Source of the DNA: an uncultured Candidatus Actinomarina sp.
Lineage (GTDB): Bacteria; Actinomycetota; Acidimicrobiia; Actinomarinales; Actinomarinaceae
NCBI GenBank assembly: GCA_902521955.1
Contig: CABYTP010000002.1
Coordinates: 1-55,403, forward strand
Reading direction: 5' to 3'
DNA: 55,403 nt
Shown here: positions 46,345 through 55,294 of the stretch, piece after piece
How positions within the stretch are numbered: the stretch's first letter is position 1
How the letters are laid out: each line of letters starts with the position of its first letter
Made by a program: the position numbers and the translations under genes
The notes under the pieces: generated by a model
The model's input: the letters and a program-made list of their open reading frames with translations, nothing else
Database searches by the model: none
Told to the model about the DNA's origin: nothing

Positions 46345-46521
46345 TTAATCTTCATTTTGAATTTTTGGTATTTTCCAAGTAAGCGCTGCACTAATTGCAA
46401 AACCTGCTGCTATCCAAGGAGATAAATTTACAAAAAGCCATGCAAAAACTGCAACTCCTATTGCTATGCAAATACCAATCAAATTTCCAGCATTATTAGA
46501 ATTCGTTGATTTATTATTCAT
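46345..46521 (-). CDS. Small glycine-zipper membrane protein A
   Basis: 58 aa, absent from the ORF track: ATG 46521, TAA 46345. An Asn/Ser-rich head (MNNKSTNSNNAG) is followed by GNLIGICIAIGVAVFAWLF and SPWIAAGFAISAALTWKIP, two hydrophobic segments with regularly spaced small residues. It is clearly related to the preceding 52-aa gene and its ATG overlaps that gene's stop. It probably forms an oligomeric or paired membrane protein; function unknown. Confidence 0.6.
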   Translation of the reverse strand: MNNKSTNSNNAGNLIGICIAIGVAVFAWLFVNLSPWIAAGFAISAALTWKIPKIQNED

Positions 46522-46672
46522 TTTTATTTTGTGGTTTTCTCCGACTGAGTGCTGCTCCTAATGCAACACCTACAGCTAACCAGGTAGGTTCGTTTGTAGC
46601 GGCAAAAACTGCTGCTCCTATAGCTGTACCAACACCAATCATACTTCCGGTATTTTTAATTTTTTTATCCAT
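46514..46672 (-). CDS. Small glycine-zipper membrane protein B
   Basis: 52 aa, absent from the ORF track: ATG 46672, TAA 46514. GSMIGVGTAIGAAVFAAT and PTWLAVGVALGAALSRRKP parallel protein A segment by segment, including the G-x3-G spacing and the Trp after a Pro. Directly follows glmS with a 19-nt gap containing AAGGAG, and overlaps protein A by eight bases. Likely a tandem duplication. Confidence 0.62.
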   Translation of the reverse strand: MDKKIKNTGSMIGVGTAIGAAVFAATNEPTWLAVGVALGAALSRRKPQNKNE

Positions 46673-46691
46673 GACAAGTAAACTCCTTTAT

Positions 46692-48488
46692 TTATTCGAC
46701 CGTTACAGATTTAGCTAAATTTCTTGGCTGGTCAATTGACTCACCATTCAAATTTGCCACATGATAAGCAATGAACTGAAGTGGGATTATTGATATAACA
46801 GTAGAAAGCATTTCACTTGCCTCGGGAAGTGTAATGTAATCATTTGAAATATCCTGCAACTTCTTTGAGGTGCTATCTCCTACAGCAATTACATAAGCGC
46901 CTCTTGCTTTTACTTCCTGAACATTGCTTGTCGTCTTATCTAATAAGTGATGTTGACTAGCAGTAACTATTACTGGTGTTCCATCTTCTATTAAAGCTAA
47001 AGTACCATGCTTAAGTTCGCCTGCAGCTAGTGCTTCTGCGTGCAAATAAGAAATTTCTTTAAGTTTCAAAGCACCTTCTGCTGCTAATGCATAGTCAAGT
47101 CCTCTTCCTATAAAGTAAATATCATTCTTTTCATTTATAGATTTTGAGATCTTTTTTACTTGATTTTCACATTCAAATGTTTTTTCAATTAATGAAGGTA
47201 ACTGTTTTATTTCATCAAAGGACGTACCAAGTTTTTCTTCAGAGTCCCAATGTTTTGCTAAAAGTAGTTGCCCAACAAGCATCCCCAAATATGCTTTCGT
47301 AGAAGCAACTCCAATTTCTGGACCAACATGTAAATAGAATACACTATCAGCCATTCTTGCTAGTGAGCTTCCTACAACATTAACAAGTGCTAATACATGT
47401 GAACCATTTTCTTTTAATAATTCTGTTGCTGCAATAGTATCCATTGTTTCTCCTGACTGTGAAATAACAATGCCTAAATCATTTTCTCCAACAATAGGTT
47501 CTCTATATCTAAATTCTGAAGCAAGCTCTACACTTACAGGAACTCCGAGGACTTTCTCAAATAAATCTTTTCCAAAAAGCCCAGCATGATAAGCTGTACC
47601 ACAAGCAACTATCCAAATTTTTTCAAATTCTTTAGCTTTACTTAAATCAATTGGAATTTCTTCAGATCCAATCTCAAGTCGTCCAGAGATTGTTCGTTCA
47701 ATTACTTCAGCTTGCTCAAGGATCTCTTTATACATAAAATGGTCATAGCCAGACTTTTCTGCTTCAGATACTTTCCAATCAATTTCTTGAATTTCTCTTG
47801 AAATTTCATTCATATTTTCATCAAATAATTTAAATTTTCCGTTTGTAATTTCTACAAAGTCACCATTCTCAAGAAATATCATCTTATTTGTATGTTCTAA
47901 AATTGCTGCGGAATCAGATGCTAAAAAAGTTTCTCCTTCGCCAACACCTAAAACCAAAGGGCTCATCATTCTTCCTGCAACAATAGTTCCAGGTTCTTTT
48001 GTAGATGTCACCACAAGTGCGTATGTTCCATCTAGTTTCTTAGCTACATTTGTTACTGTTTCAAGAAGTTGTCCAGTCCACTGATTACCCAACTCTACAG
48101 CAACTACCTCTGTATCAGTATCTGATTCAAATTTAAAGCCTTTCTTGAGAAGGTCATCCTTCATTTCAGCATAATTTTCAATTATCCCATTATGGATAAT
48201 TGCAAATTCATTTTGGTTATCTGAATGAGGATGTGCATTAACATCATTTGGAACTCCGTGTGTTGCCCATCTTGTGTGTCCAATGCCAATATTGCCATTA
48301 ATTTTACTATCTGCAAGATGGTCTTTTAAAACCTGGAGCTTTCCTTCCTTTTTTTCAATGGTTAAAGTTTCTCCATCTAAAATTGCTACTCCAGCTGAGT
48401 CATAGCCCCTGTACTCTAATCTAGATAAACCGCCGATTAATATTGGTAAAGGTTCTTTAGGGCCTGAATACCCGATAATTCCGCACAT
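46692..48488 (-). CDS. glmS: Glutamine--fructose-6-phosphate aminotransferase (isomerizing)
   Basis: 598 aa. Cys2 of MCGIIGYSG is the glutaminase nucleophile; HTRWATHG, then two SIS domains with ISQSGETMDT and HAEALAAGELKHGTLALIE. The C-terminus PRNLAKSVTVE is exact for the family. First step to UDP-GlcNAc. Controlled by the glmS ribozyme in its leader. Confidence 0.97.
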   Translation of the reverse strand: MCGIIGYSGPKEPLPILIGGLSRLEYRGYDSAGVAILDGETLTIEKKEGKLQVLKDHLADSKINGNIGIGHTRWATHGVPNDVNAHPHSDNQNEFAIIHNGIIENYAEMKDDLLKKGFKFESDTDTEVVAVELGNQWTGQLLETVTNVAKKLDGTYALVVTSTKEPGTIVAGRMMSPLVLGVGEGETFLASDSAAILEHTNKMIFLENGDFVEITNGKFKLFDENMNEISREIQEIDWKVSEAEKSGYDHFMYKEILEQAEVIERTISGRLEIGSEEIPIDLSKAKEFEKIWIVACGTAYHAGLFGKDLFEKVLGVPVSVELASEFRYREPIVGENDLGIVISQSGETMDTIAATELLKENGSHVLALVNVVGSSLARMADSVFYLHVGPEIGVASTKAYLGMLVGQLLLAKHWDSEEKLGTSFDEIKQLPSLIEKTFECENQVKKISKSINEKNDIYFIGRGLDYALAAEGALKLKEISYLHAEALAAGELKHGTLALIEDGTPVIVTASQHHLLDKTTSNVQEVKARGAYVIAVGDSTSKKLQDISNDYITLPEASEMLSTVISIIPLQFIAYHVANLNGESIDQPRNLAKSVTVE

Positions 48489-48507
48489 ATATGCTCCATT
48501 CCAACGA

Positions 48508-48656
48508 GCTTGTTGAAATTTTACTGCTTTAAACTACCTCTGTTCAACAATTACTTGCTGTTTTTAATAGCTTATAACGACCGCAGTGCCGAGTATGCAT
48601 CCGCCGAATTTTTCGATAACATACTACCTCGTCACCTTTTTCAAGGCCTGGCGCTT
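48508..48656 (-). ncRNA. glmS ribozyme (GlcN6P-activated self-cleaving RNA)
   Basis: In the 200-nt leader of glmS on the minus strand. The cleavage region AAGCGCC (48656-48650, cut expected between 48655 and 48654), GUGACGAGG, the core UUAUCGA...UUCGGCGGAUGC, a CUCGGC segment and AAGCUAUUAAAAACAGCA follow in the order of the known ribozyme. At the 3' end UUGUUGAA pairs with UUCAACAA as stem P4. The stretch is GC-richer than its surroundings. Cleavage by glucosamine-6-phosphate would lower glmS expression. Very strong motif match; exact 3' limit uncertain. Confidence 0.93.
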
Positions 48657-48688
48657 ATTAGCTCGTTAATTTCATTATAAATTATATT

Positions 48689-49996
48689 TCAGGTAAATAA
48701 ATGATTTTTAATATTGATTATCAATTCTTCACTAAATTTAGCTAGCTCTTCTTCACTTTCTGCCTCAACTAAAACTCTTAAAATAGGTTCTGTGCCAGAT
48801 TTTCTTATTAAGAATCTACCATCTAGACCAATTTCATTATATAAATTCTTGGCAATATCATTCAAGTCTTTAACCTGCTCGTCACTAGGCAAAAGATCTA
48901 GCTCTAAATTAATTAATTTTTGAGGATACTCAGTAATGTTAGACTCTTTAAATTCTGATAATGAAGTGTTAAAAAAAGCTAAGGCTTTTAATGAATAAAT
49001 CAAAGATACTAATCCATCACCAACAGGGAGCTCATCAGATATAATTATGTGACCTGACTGCTCACCTCCTAGCGAAGCGTTGTGCTCATTCATTGCTGAA
49101 GCTACATATTTGTCCCCGACAGACGTTTCTACATTGTGATAATTATTTTTTTCAACAGCTTTTTTAAAACCAAAGTTAGACATAACCGTTGAAACAACAA
49201 TATTGTTGTTTAATTTATTTATTGCTTCTAAATATTTTGCTATTAATAAAATAATTACATCTCCATTACACGGAGAACTATTCTCATCAACAAGAATTAA
49301 TCTATCAGCATCACCATCAAATGCTGCACCTAGTTGATTTTTGCCTAAATTAGAAATGAGGTTATCTAGATGTGTTGCTCCACAATTAGAGTTAATATTT
49401 TGACCATCTGGAGTATTTGAAATTATTTTAAATTTTGACTTCTTTGATTGAAATAGGTCTTCAATGATTTTATAAGAAGACCCATTTGCTGTATCAAAAA
49501 GAATATTGAATGAAGACAAATCAAAATCAATCAAGCTTTCAAGATATTCTAAATATGCATCATAACCTTTTGTTGAGGATTTTGAAATGGATGTTTTTTC
49601 AGGTAAAGAAATTGTTTGAAGATTATTTTCAATATTTATCTCTACATCATCAGAAAGCTTTGAACCAGCATCGTCGATTAACTTAATGCCATTATATTCA
49701 CTTGGATTATGCGAGGCTGAAATTATCACTCCTAGGTCATGTCCAAATTTTTCAAGCAATACAGGCATCGATCCTGAAGGTAATACTCCATAGTTAACAA
49801 CTTCAATCTTTTCAGAAAGTCCGTTACAAATCCAAGTGAGAAGTTCTAATGATGAACTTCTAGTGTCCAAGATAACTGCAACAGAAGCTGGTGATAATTC
49901 TTTTTCTACAGAAGAAAAGATTTTTGAAACTAAATCTTCATTTAGAGTTTTATTTGGAATACCTCGGATTCCATCAGTACCGAAATATTGTTTCAA
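48689..49996 (-). CDS. glmM: Phosphoglucosamine mutase
   Basis: 435 aa. FGTDGIRGIPN opens; ISASHNPSEYNG has the phosphoserine (Ser95), AFDGDADRLILVD the metal site, LGGEQSGHIII the sugar loop and RKSGTEPILRVLVE the phosphate loop. Makes glucosamine-1-phosphate from the GlmS product. Lies upstream of glmS with the ribozyme between them. Confidence 0.96.
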   Translation of the reverse strand: MKQYFGTDGIRGIPNKTLNEDLVSKIFSSVEKELSPASVAVILDTRSSSLELLTWICNGLSEKIEVVNYGVLPSGSMPVLLEKFGHDLGVIISASHNPSEYNGIKLIDDAGSKLSDDVEINIENNLQTISLPEKTSISKSSTKGYDAYLEYLESLIDFDLSSFNILFDTANGSSYKIIEDLFQSKKSKFKIISNTPDGQNINSNCGATHLDNLISNLGKNQLGAAFDGDADRLILVDENSSPCNGDVIILLIAKYLEAINKLNNNIVVSTVMSNFGFKKAVEKNNYHNVETSVGDKYVASAMNEHNASLGGEQSGHIIISDELPVGDGLVSLIYSLKALAFFNTSLSEFKESNITEYPQKLINLELDLLPSDEQVKDLNDIAKNLYNEIGLDGRFLIRKSGTEPILRVLVEAESEEELAKFSEELIINIKNHLFT

Positions 49997-50004
49997 TTTT
50001 GAAT

Positions 50005-50394
50005 CTATCTCTTAGTAAATTGTTCAGCTCTTCTTGCTTTTTTAAGACCGTATTTTTTTCTTTCAACTTTTCTAGCATCTCTTGTCAAAAGACCTGCTTT
50101 TTTTAATTTTGGACGTAAGTTTTGGTCTACTTCTAATAAAGCTCTTGAAATTCCAAGTGAGACTGCATCTGATTGAGCTGATAGTCCACTTCCTGACACA
50201 TTCACAATAACATCAAAGTTTCCTTCCATGTTTACGACTTTAAAAGGTTTCTCAATTGTCATCTTCATACTTGGGCTTGGAAAATATTGAGAAATATCTT
50301 TTCCATTAAATGTATACTTTCCAGATCCCTCAACTAAAGTCACTCGGGCAACAGAAGTCTTCCTTCTTCCAGTTCCATAAAATTTATTAGACAT
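50005..50394 (-). CDS. rpsI: 30S ribosomal protein S9
   Basis: 129 aa, YGTGRRKTSVARV at the start and the basic end RKVERKKYGLKKARRAEQFTKR. Overlaps rplM by eight bases. Confidence 0.98.
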   Translation of the reverse strand: MSNKFYGTGRRKTSVARVTLVEGSGKYTFNGKDISQYFPSPSMKMTIEKPFKVVNMEGNFDVIVNVSGSGLSAQSDAVSLGISRALLEVDQNLRPKLKKAGLLTRDARKVERKKYGLKKARRAEQFTKR

Positions 50395-50848
50395 TACCTT
50401 CTACTTTCTTTATATTAAAAATTAATTCCTGTGGATTTTGGCTTTCATGAGGGTGTTCGTCAGTTGCGTAAATATGTAATTTTTTTAGTATTGATCTTCC
50501 TAGCCTGTTTTTTGGCAACATTCCCCAAACTGCACGTTCTATTATTCTTTCTGGTTTTCTTTGACGTAAAGAATTAAAACTTTCTGACTTGATACCACCA
50601 GGAAAGCCGGAATGAGAGTGGTACATTTTTTGCTCAGGCTTTTTTGATGTAATAGCTATTTCAGATGCATTTATTACAACAACATGATCTCCAACATCTA
50701 AATGAGGTGCATATTGTGGTTTGTGTTTTCCTCTTAATATTTGAGCAATTTCACTTGCAAGTCTACCAATAGGTAAGCCACTAGCATCAACTAAGTGCCA
50801 ATTACGCTCGGAAGCATCTATTCCTTCAAATGTAGTTTTAATATTCAT
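50387..50848 (-). CDS. rplM: 50S ribosomal protein L13
   Basis: 153 aa, WHLVDASGLPIGRLASEIAQ and GMLPKNRLGRSILKKLHIY. The 60-nt upstream spacer holds TATACT at about 50880 on the minus strand, a likely promoter for rplM-rpsI-glmM. Confidence 0.98.
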   Translation of the reverse strand: MNIKTTFEGIDASERNWHLVDASGLPIGRLASEIAQILRGKHKPQYAPHLDVGDHVVVINASEIAITSKKPEQKMYHSHSGFPGGIKSESFNSLRQRKPERIIERAVWGMLPKNRLGRSILKKLHIYATDEHPHESQNPQELIFNIKKVEGNV

Positions 50849-50908
50849 TTATCAATCTTTTGAATTGTAACGAACTACTAGTATAAAGTGCATTGATATT
50901 TATGAAAA

Positions 50909-51634
50909 CTAGTATTTAACTTTCCAAAGTATCAAACCATGTGCTGGTGCAATAAAGTTTAATCGTTCACCTGATGGATTTTTAAGTTCATTTAAGATGT
51001 CTTTAAGAGAAATTTTTTGGTCAAAATAAGCTAACTGTACTCCGACAATATTTCTAACCATATTTCTAAGAAAAGAATTAGCAATTATTGTATATTCATA
51101 AATTTCATTTTTCTTTATCCATTTACTAGAGACTATTCTCCTTTCGGGATTATTAAACTTTTCAACTCTTGAAAAAGATGAGAAGTTATGTTCACCGATA
51201 AATAATTTTGCAACTTTATTAAGGTCTTCCAAATTTAACAACGAATAGTGTTGATAAGTGTTTTGATTTAAGTGTGGGTAATTAGACTTGGAATCTCTAA
51301 CTAAATACTTGTATGTTCTTTCAGTAGCTCCGTATCGTGCATGAAAATTACTAGAAACAACCTTGAAGGAATTTATTGAAATCGAATCACCCAAAATCTT
51401 ATTAAGAGAACTAATCTTTTGACTGTCGAGAATAAGATCTGTTCTAATATTTACAATTTGTGATTTGGCGTGCACTCCGGCATCAGTTCTACCAGAATAA
51501 TTTAATTCATACGAATCCATAAGAAGGTTTAATGCTTCTTCTAGTTTTCCTTGAATTGTTGGCTTGTTCTTTTGTTTTTGAAATCCAAAATAATTAGTTC
51601 CATCATATGCGATGCTGAGCTTATAACTGTTCAT
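50909..51634 (-). CDS. truA: tRNA pseudouridine synthase A
   Basis: 241 aa, catalytic Asp51 in YSGRTDAGVHA; FHARYGATERTYKYLVRD and LRNMVRNIVG follow. Isomerises U38-40 in tRNAs. Confidence 0.96.
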   Translation of the reverse strand: MNSYKLSIAYDGTNYFGFQKQKNKPTIQGKLEEALNLLMDSYELNYSGRTDAGVHAKSQIVNIRTDLILDSQKISSLNKILGDSISINSFKVVSSNFHARYGATERTYKYLVRDSKSNYPHLNQNTYQHYSLLNLEDLNKVAKLFIGEHNFSSFSRVEKFNNPERRIVSSKWIKKNEIYEYTIIANSFLRNMVRNIVGVQLAYFDQKISLKDILNELKNPSGERLNFIAPAHGLILWKVKY

Positions 51635-52180
51635 CTAAACAAAAATGCGAATTGGATCTGAAAACCAAATCAAAATAAATAAAAAAGTTACTGAAGCTAT
51701 ACTTGCGATTCTATTTTCAAAAAGAAATGCGGCTTTCAGTGAGTTTGATAATACAAAATACATCCATCCAAAAATGACAATAACTGAGACCTGTAAAATG
51801 TTTGACATAATTGAAATATATGAATTTGCAATAACTAACAAACCTATAAACCCAATTAATCCATGTGTGTACCCGGTAAAAATTAGTATTGTTGGTAATT
51901 CAATTTGTTGATTAAAAGCTCTTGTCAACAAAAACCATATTCCTAAATTTGCAAAAAGCCATGCAAAGATTCCATCCACTATTCCATAAAAAACAATGTC
52001 AGCAAAGTTTGAAGTTGAAGATGAAATAACTAATGGAATGTATATAGCTAACAAACTAAGAACGACAATTATAAGAGCGTTGCCCGATTCATACCGATCA
52101 TAGCTAATTTTTACGTATAAAGATTTGTCAAATCTAATAAATTTCTGAAATTGAGACCATATATCCTTCAGTGAATTCAA
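51635..52180 (-). CDS. Membrane protein, possible Yip1-like family
   Basis: 181 aa with five hydrophobic segments after a cytoplasmic N-terminus (MNSLKDIWSQFQKFIRFDK). The layout and the pattern FADIVFYGIVDGIFAWLFAN...FTGYTHGLIGFIGLLV recall Yip1-domain proteins. It sits between rplQ and truA with spacers of only two and zero bases, so it is expressed with translation genes. Function unknown. Confidence 0.6.
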   Translation of the reverse strand: MNSLKDIWSQFQKFIRFDKSLYVKISYDRYESGNALIIVVLSLLAIYIPLVISSSTSNFADIVFYGIVDGIFAWLFANLGIWFLLTRAFNQQIELPTILIFTGYTHGLIGFIGLLVIANSYISIMSNILQVSVIVIFGWMYFVLSNSLKAAFLFENRIASIASVTFLFILIWFSDPIRIFV

Positions 52181-52182
52181 TA

Positions 52183-52533
52183 TTAGACTAATTCAAGTAC
52201 AGCTAATTCTGTCCCATCACCCTGTCTGTGAGTTGTTCTGGTAATTCTTGTATATCCACCATTTCGATCTTCGTACTTTGGCCCTATCTCTTCAAAGAGC
52301 TTAGCAACAATGGCTTTATTTTGAATCATCTTTAATACTTGCCTTCTATCATGTAGAGAGCCTTTTTTTGCTTTTGTTATGACTTTCTCTGCATATGGTT
52401 TTACAGTTTTTGCTTTAGTAACTGTAGTTTCAATTTTTTCATGCTCAATCAAAGCGCTTATCAAATTACTGATAATTTGATCTTCGTGAGAGGCTGATCC
52501 ACCTAATCTCTTACCTTTAGTAGGTTTAGGCAT
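52183..52533 (-). CDS. rplQ: 50S ribosomal protein L17
   Basis: 116 aa from ATG 52533 ([20 protein letters not shown]). The track's 52554 start lies inside rpoA and adds residues not in the family. [20 protein letters not shown] is the typical core. Overlaps the rpoA end by eight bases. Confidence 0.96.
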   Translation of the reverse strand: MPKPTKGKRLGGSASHEDQIISNLISALIEHEKIETTVTKAKTVKPYAEKVITKAKKGSLHDRRQVLKMIQNKAIVAKLFEEIGPKYEDRNGGYTRITRTTHRQGDGTELAVLELV

Positions 52534-53485
52534 CAGACATATCTCCTGGGTCAAGATCAGAGCTAGTTGGCAAGCTTAAACCCAGTTCATCTAATTTAGC
52601 AACCAATTCATCAAGGCTTTTTTGACCAAAGTTAGTCAAATTGAGAAGATCATCTTCTGTATACTCTAAAATTTGTCCAACAGTAGTAATGTTTTCTCTA
52701 CCCAAACAATTTCTTGGTCTTTCGCTTAAATCTAATGCGTCAACAGAGAGGGAAAGATCAGGTGAGCTACCTTCTGAAATAGTAAGTTCACCAAGTTCAA
52801 GTCCTACACCTTCATCAATATCAGCAAAAAGTTTCCATAATTCACCTAATGTTTTTCCAACAGATGATATTGCCTCACTAGGGTCAATAGAACCATCAGT
52901 CTCAACATCAAGAGTTAGCTTATCATAGTCTGTAACTTGACCAACTTGTGTTGGTGATACACCATAACTAACTTTGACAATTGGAGAAAAAATTGAGTCA
53001 ATAGGAATAAAGCTTGAATCACTAGTTTTATTCTTGTCAGCTAATCTATATCCAACTCCATGAGCAATCGAAACTTCCATATCTAATGTTGAATTATCAG
53101 ATAGTGTACAAATTTTAAGATCTGTATTGACAACCTCTACTCCCGCAGGACATTGGATTTGTGCAGCTAAAACATCTCCAGGACCTTTAGCTTTAACTGT
53201 CAATGTATGATTTTCTTGATCTTCAACTTTTAATACTAGTCTTTTCAAATTTAGCAATAAATCTAGAACATCTTCCACAACACCAGGAATAGAAGTAAAT
53301 TCATGATTGACTCCATCAATTTTAATTCCTGTTACAGCGACACCCGGAACTCTTGAAAGAAGTGCTCTTCTCATAGTATTACCTAATGTGAGACCAAATC
53401 CTGGTTCCAATGGTTCAATAACAAACTTAGTCCTATTTTTTCCCAGATCATCTTGTGTAATCTCAGGCCTTTGTAACATTAACAT
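52526..53485 (-). CDS. rpoA: RNA polymerase alpha subunit
   Basis: 319 aa. N-terminal dimerisation domain with [23 protein letters not shown]-terminal domain about 245-310 with [21 protein letters not shown], which contacts UP elements and activators. Followed by the acidic tail of Actinobacteria-type alpha. Confidence 0.98.
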   Translation of the reverse strand: MLMLQRPEITQDDLGKNRTKFVIEPLEPGFGLTLGNTMRRALLSRVPGVAVTGIKIDGVNHEFTSIPGVVEDVLDLLLNLKRLVLKVEDQENHTLTVKAKGPGDVLAAQIQCPAGVEVVNTDLKICTLSDNSTLDMEVSIAHGVGYRLADKNKTSDSSFIPIDSIFSPIVKVSYGVSPTQVGQVTDYDKLTLDVETDGSIDPSEAISSVGKTLGELWKLFADIDEGVGLELGELTISEGSSPDLSLSVDALDLSERPRNCLGRENITTVGQILEYTEDDLLNLTNFGQKSLDELVAKLDELGLSLPTSSDLDPGDMSDA

Positions 53486-53509
53486 TTATTCTTTTCTCCT
53501 CTCAAATCT

Positions 53510-54124
53510 TTATTTCGAATAAAGCTCGACTATTAACTGCTCTTCAATTTGTGAACTTGCATCATTTCTAGTTGGAGCAGCAGCAATCTTAACTGCTTTT
53601 TTCTTACTATCTACATCCAACCATGAAGGAATAACATAATCTTGCCCAGTATCAATAGTATGTTGAATGATAATCATATCTTTACTAGCATCTTTAATTT
53701 CGATTACATCTCCTTGATTAACTTGATGTGATGGAACATCAACAAACTTTCCATTTAACTTAAAGTGCCTATGTGATACCAACTGCCTTGCTTGAGGTCG
53801 TGTTGCTGCAAAACCAGCTCTATATATTACATTGTCCAGCCTAGATTCAAGTAAAACTAATAAATTTTCACCAGTAATGCCTTCCATTCTGGTAGCTTCT
53901 TTGTAATAGTTGCGAAACTGTTTTTCCAAGACACCATACATGTATCTAACTTTTTGTTTTTCTTTTAATTGAGTACCATAATCAGTTTCTCGTTTTCTTT
54001 TCCTGCCATTTTCTCCAGGAGGATAAGGTCTATCTTGTAATGCTTTGTCTCCTTTGCGATTTTCAAAGACATTAAATCCGATTCTTCTTGAAACTCTTAC
54101 TCTTGGTCCAGTATATCTTGCCAT
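53510..54124 (-). CDS. rpsD: 30S ribosomal protein S4
   Basis: 204 aa, S4 RNA-binding domain LESRLDNVIYRAGFAATRPQ. The N-terminal domain has no zinc cysteines (C-minus form). One-base junction with rpsK. Confidence 0.98.
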   Translation of the reverse strand: MARYTGPRVRVSRRIGFNVFENRKGDKALQDRPYPPGENGRKRKRETDYGTQLKEKQKVRYMYGVLEKQFRNYYKEATRMEGITGENLLVLLESRLDNVIYRAGFAATRPQARQLVSHRHFKLNGKFVDVPSHQVNQGDVIEIKDASKDMIIIQHTIDTGQDYVIPSWLDVDSKKKAVKIAAAPTRNDASSQIEEQLIVELYSK

Positions 54125-54507
54125 TATCCTCTTCTTCTCTTTTTTGGCCTGCAGCCATTGTGTGGAGTTGGGGTAATATCTTTAATTGTTCCAACGTCCA
54201 TACCCATGTTTTGAAGTGTTCTTACTGCAGTTTCTCTACCCGCTCCAGTTCCACTAATAATAATGTCAAGCTTATGCACTCCATATTCAGTTGCTCTTCT
54301 AACTGCTTCCTCGGCAGCAACCTGAGCAGCATATGGTGTTGATTTTCTTGAACCTTTAAAACCTACTGAACCTCCAGAAGTCCAGACAATAGTCTGCCCA
54401 GATGGATCGGAGATATTGATAATTGTATTATTAAAACTAGCTTTTATGTGTGCCACACCTGAAGGTACATTTTTTTTAGTTTTCTTTTTAGTTTTTTGAT
54501 CAACCAT
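54124..54507 (-). CDS. rpsK: 30S ribosomal protein S11
   Basis: 127 aa, [21 protein letters not shown] and [18 protein letters not shown]. Starts within the rpsM stop (TAATG). Confidence 0.98.
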   Translation of the reverse strand: MVDQKTKKKTKKNVPSGVAHIKASFNNTIINISDPSGQTIVWTSGGSVGFKGSRKSTPYAAQVAAEEAVRRATEYGVHKLDIIISGTGAGRETAVRTLQNMGMDVGTIKDITPTPHNGCRPKKRRRG

Positions 54508-54884
54508 TATTTAGTTGCCTTTTTCTTTCCGGCTATAGCAAAACGAGGGCCTTTTCTTGTTCTAGCATTAGTATGAGTTCGTTGGCCTCTTACAGGAAGT
54601 CCCATCCTGTGTCTTAATCCTTGATATGTTCCAATTTCTGTTTTTCTTCTTATGTTTTGAGATACGTCTCGTCTGAGATCTCCTTCAACTCTGAAATTAG
54701 CTTCTATATATTTCCTAATTTGTGCAACTTCATCATTTGTTAAGTTGTTAACACGTGTACTTGGATCTATCTTTAAATCTTTACATATATCGTCGGCTCT
54801 CTTAGAACCAACACCATGAATATATTGAAGAGATGCAATAACTCTTTTTTCCCTTGGAATATCAATACCAGAAATACGTGCCAT
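54507..54884 (-). CDS. rpsM: 30S ribosomal protein S13
   Basis: 125 aa, [20 protein letters not shown] and the end [20 protein letters not shown]. Starts six bases after the rpmJ stop. Confidence 0.98.
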   Translation of the reverse strand: MARISGIDIPREKRVIASLQYIHGVGSKRADDICKDLKIDPSTRVNNLTNDEVAQIRKYIEANFRVEGDLRRDVSQNIRRKTEIGTYQGLRHRMGLPVRGQRTHTNARTRKGPRFAIAGKKKATK

Positions 54885-54890
54885 TAAGTT

Positions 54891-55007
54891 TTAACCTTGC
54901 CTCTGTTTGTTACGAGGATTTCTTTTATTAATTACGTATAGCTTGCCTTTTCTCCTAACGATTTGATCGTTTGGACCTCTCTTCTTAATGCTTGCTTTTA
55001 CTTTCAT
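54891..55007 (-). CDS. rpmJ: 50S ribosomal protein L36, cysteine-free (zinc-independent) form
   Basis: 38 aa, missing from the ORF track. [20 protein letters not shown] and [12 protein letters not shown] identify L36. The canonical zinc ligands (CxxC...C...H) are replaced (RGPND, INKRN), so it is the C-minus type. ATG 55007 overlaps the infA stop as ATGA. Confidence 0.95.
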   Translation of the reverse strand: MKVKASIKKRGPNDQIVRRKGKLYVINKRNPRNKQRQG

Positions 55008-55228
55008 TTATGTCTCCAAATTATCCTACCTCTTGTGGGATCGTATGGTGAAACTTCCATCTCAACAACATCCCCAGGTAAGATTCTTATATACCTCATC
55101 CTCATTTTTCCAGACACATGAGCTAATATTTCTGCTCCACTTTCAAGTTCAACCTTGAAGGATGCGTTTGGTAAAGTCTCCATAACTGTCCCTTGGACCT
55201 TAATTATGTTTTTTTCTTTTTCTACCAA
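55004..55228 (-). CDS. infA: Translation initiation factor IF-1
   Basis: 74 aa OB-fold protein; [20 protein letters not shown] and [15 protein letters not shown]. The start is TTG 55228 with AAGG six bases upstream. Confidence 0.96.
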   Translation of the reverse strand: MVEKEKNIIKVQGTVMETLPNASFKVELESGAEILAHVSGKMRMRYIRILPGDVVEMEVSPYDPTRGRIIWRHK

Positions 55229-55294
55229 AATTAGCCTTGATTATGTGACCGATTTACTAGATTAGTGCGATTTGAAACTATTACAAACACAAAA

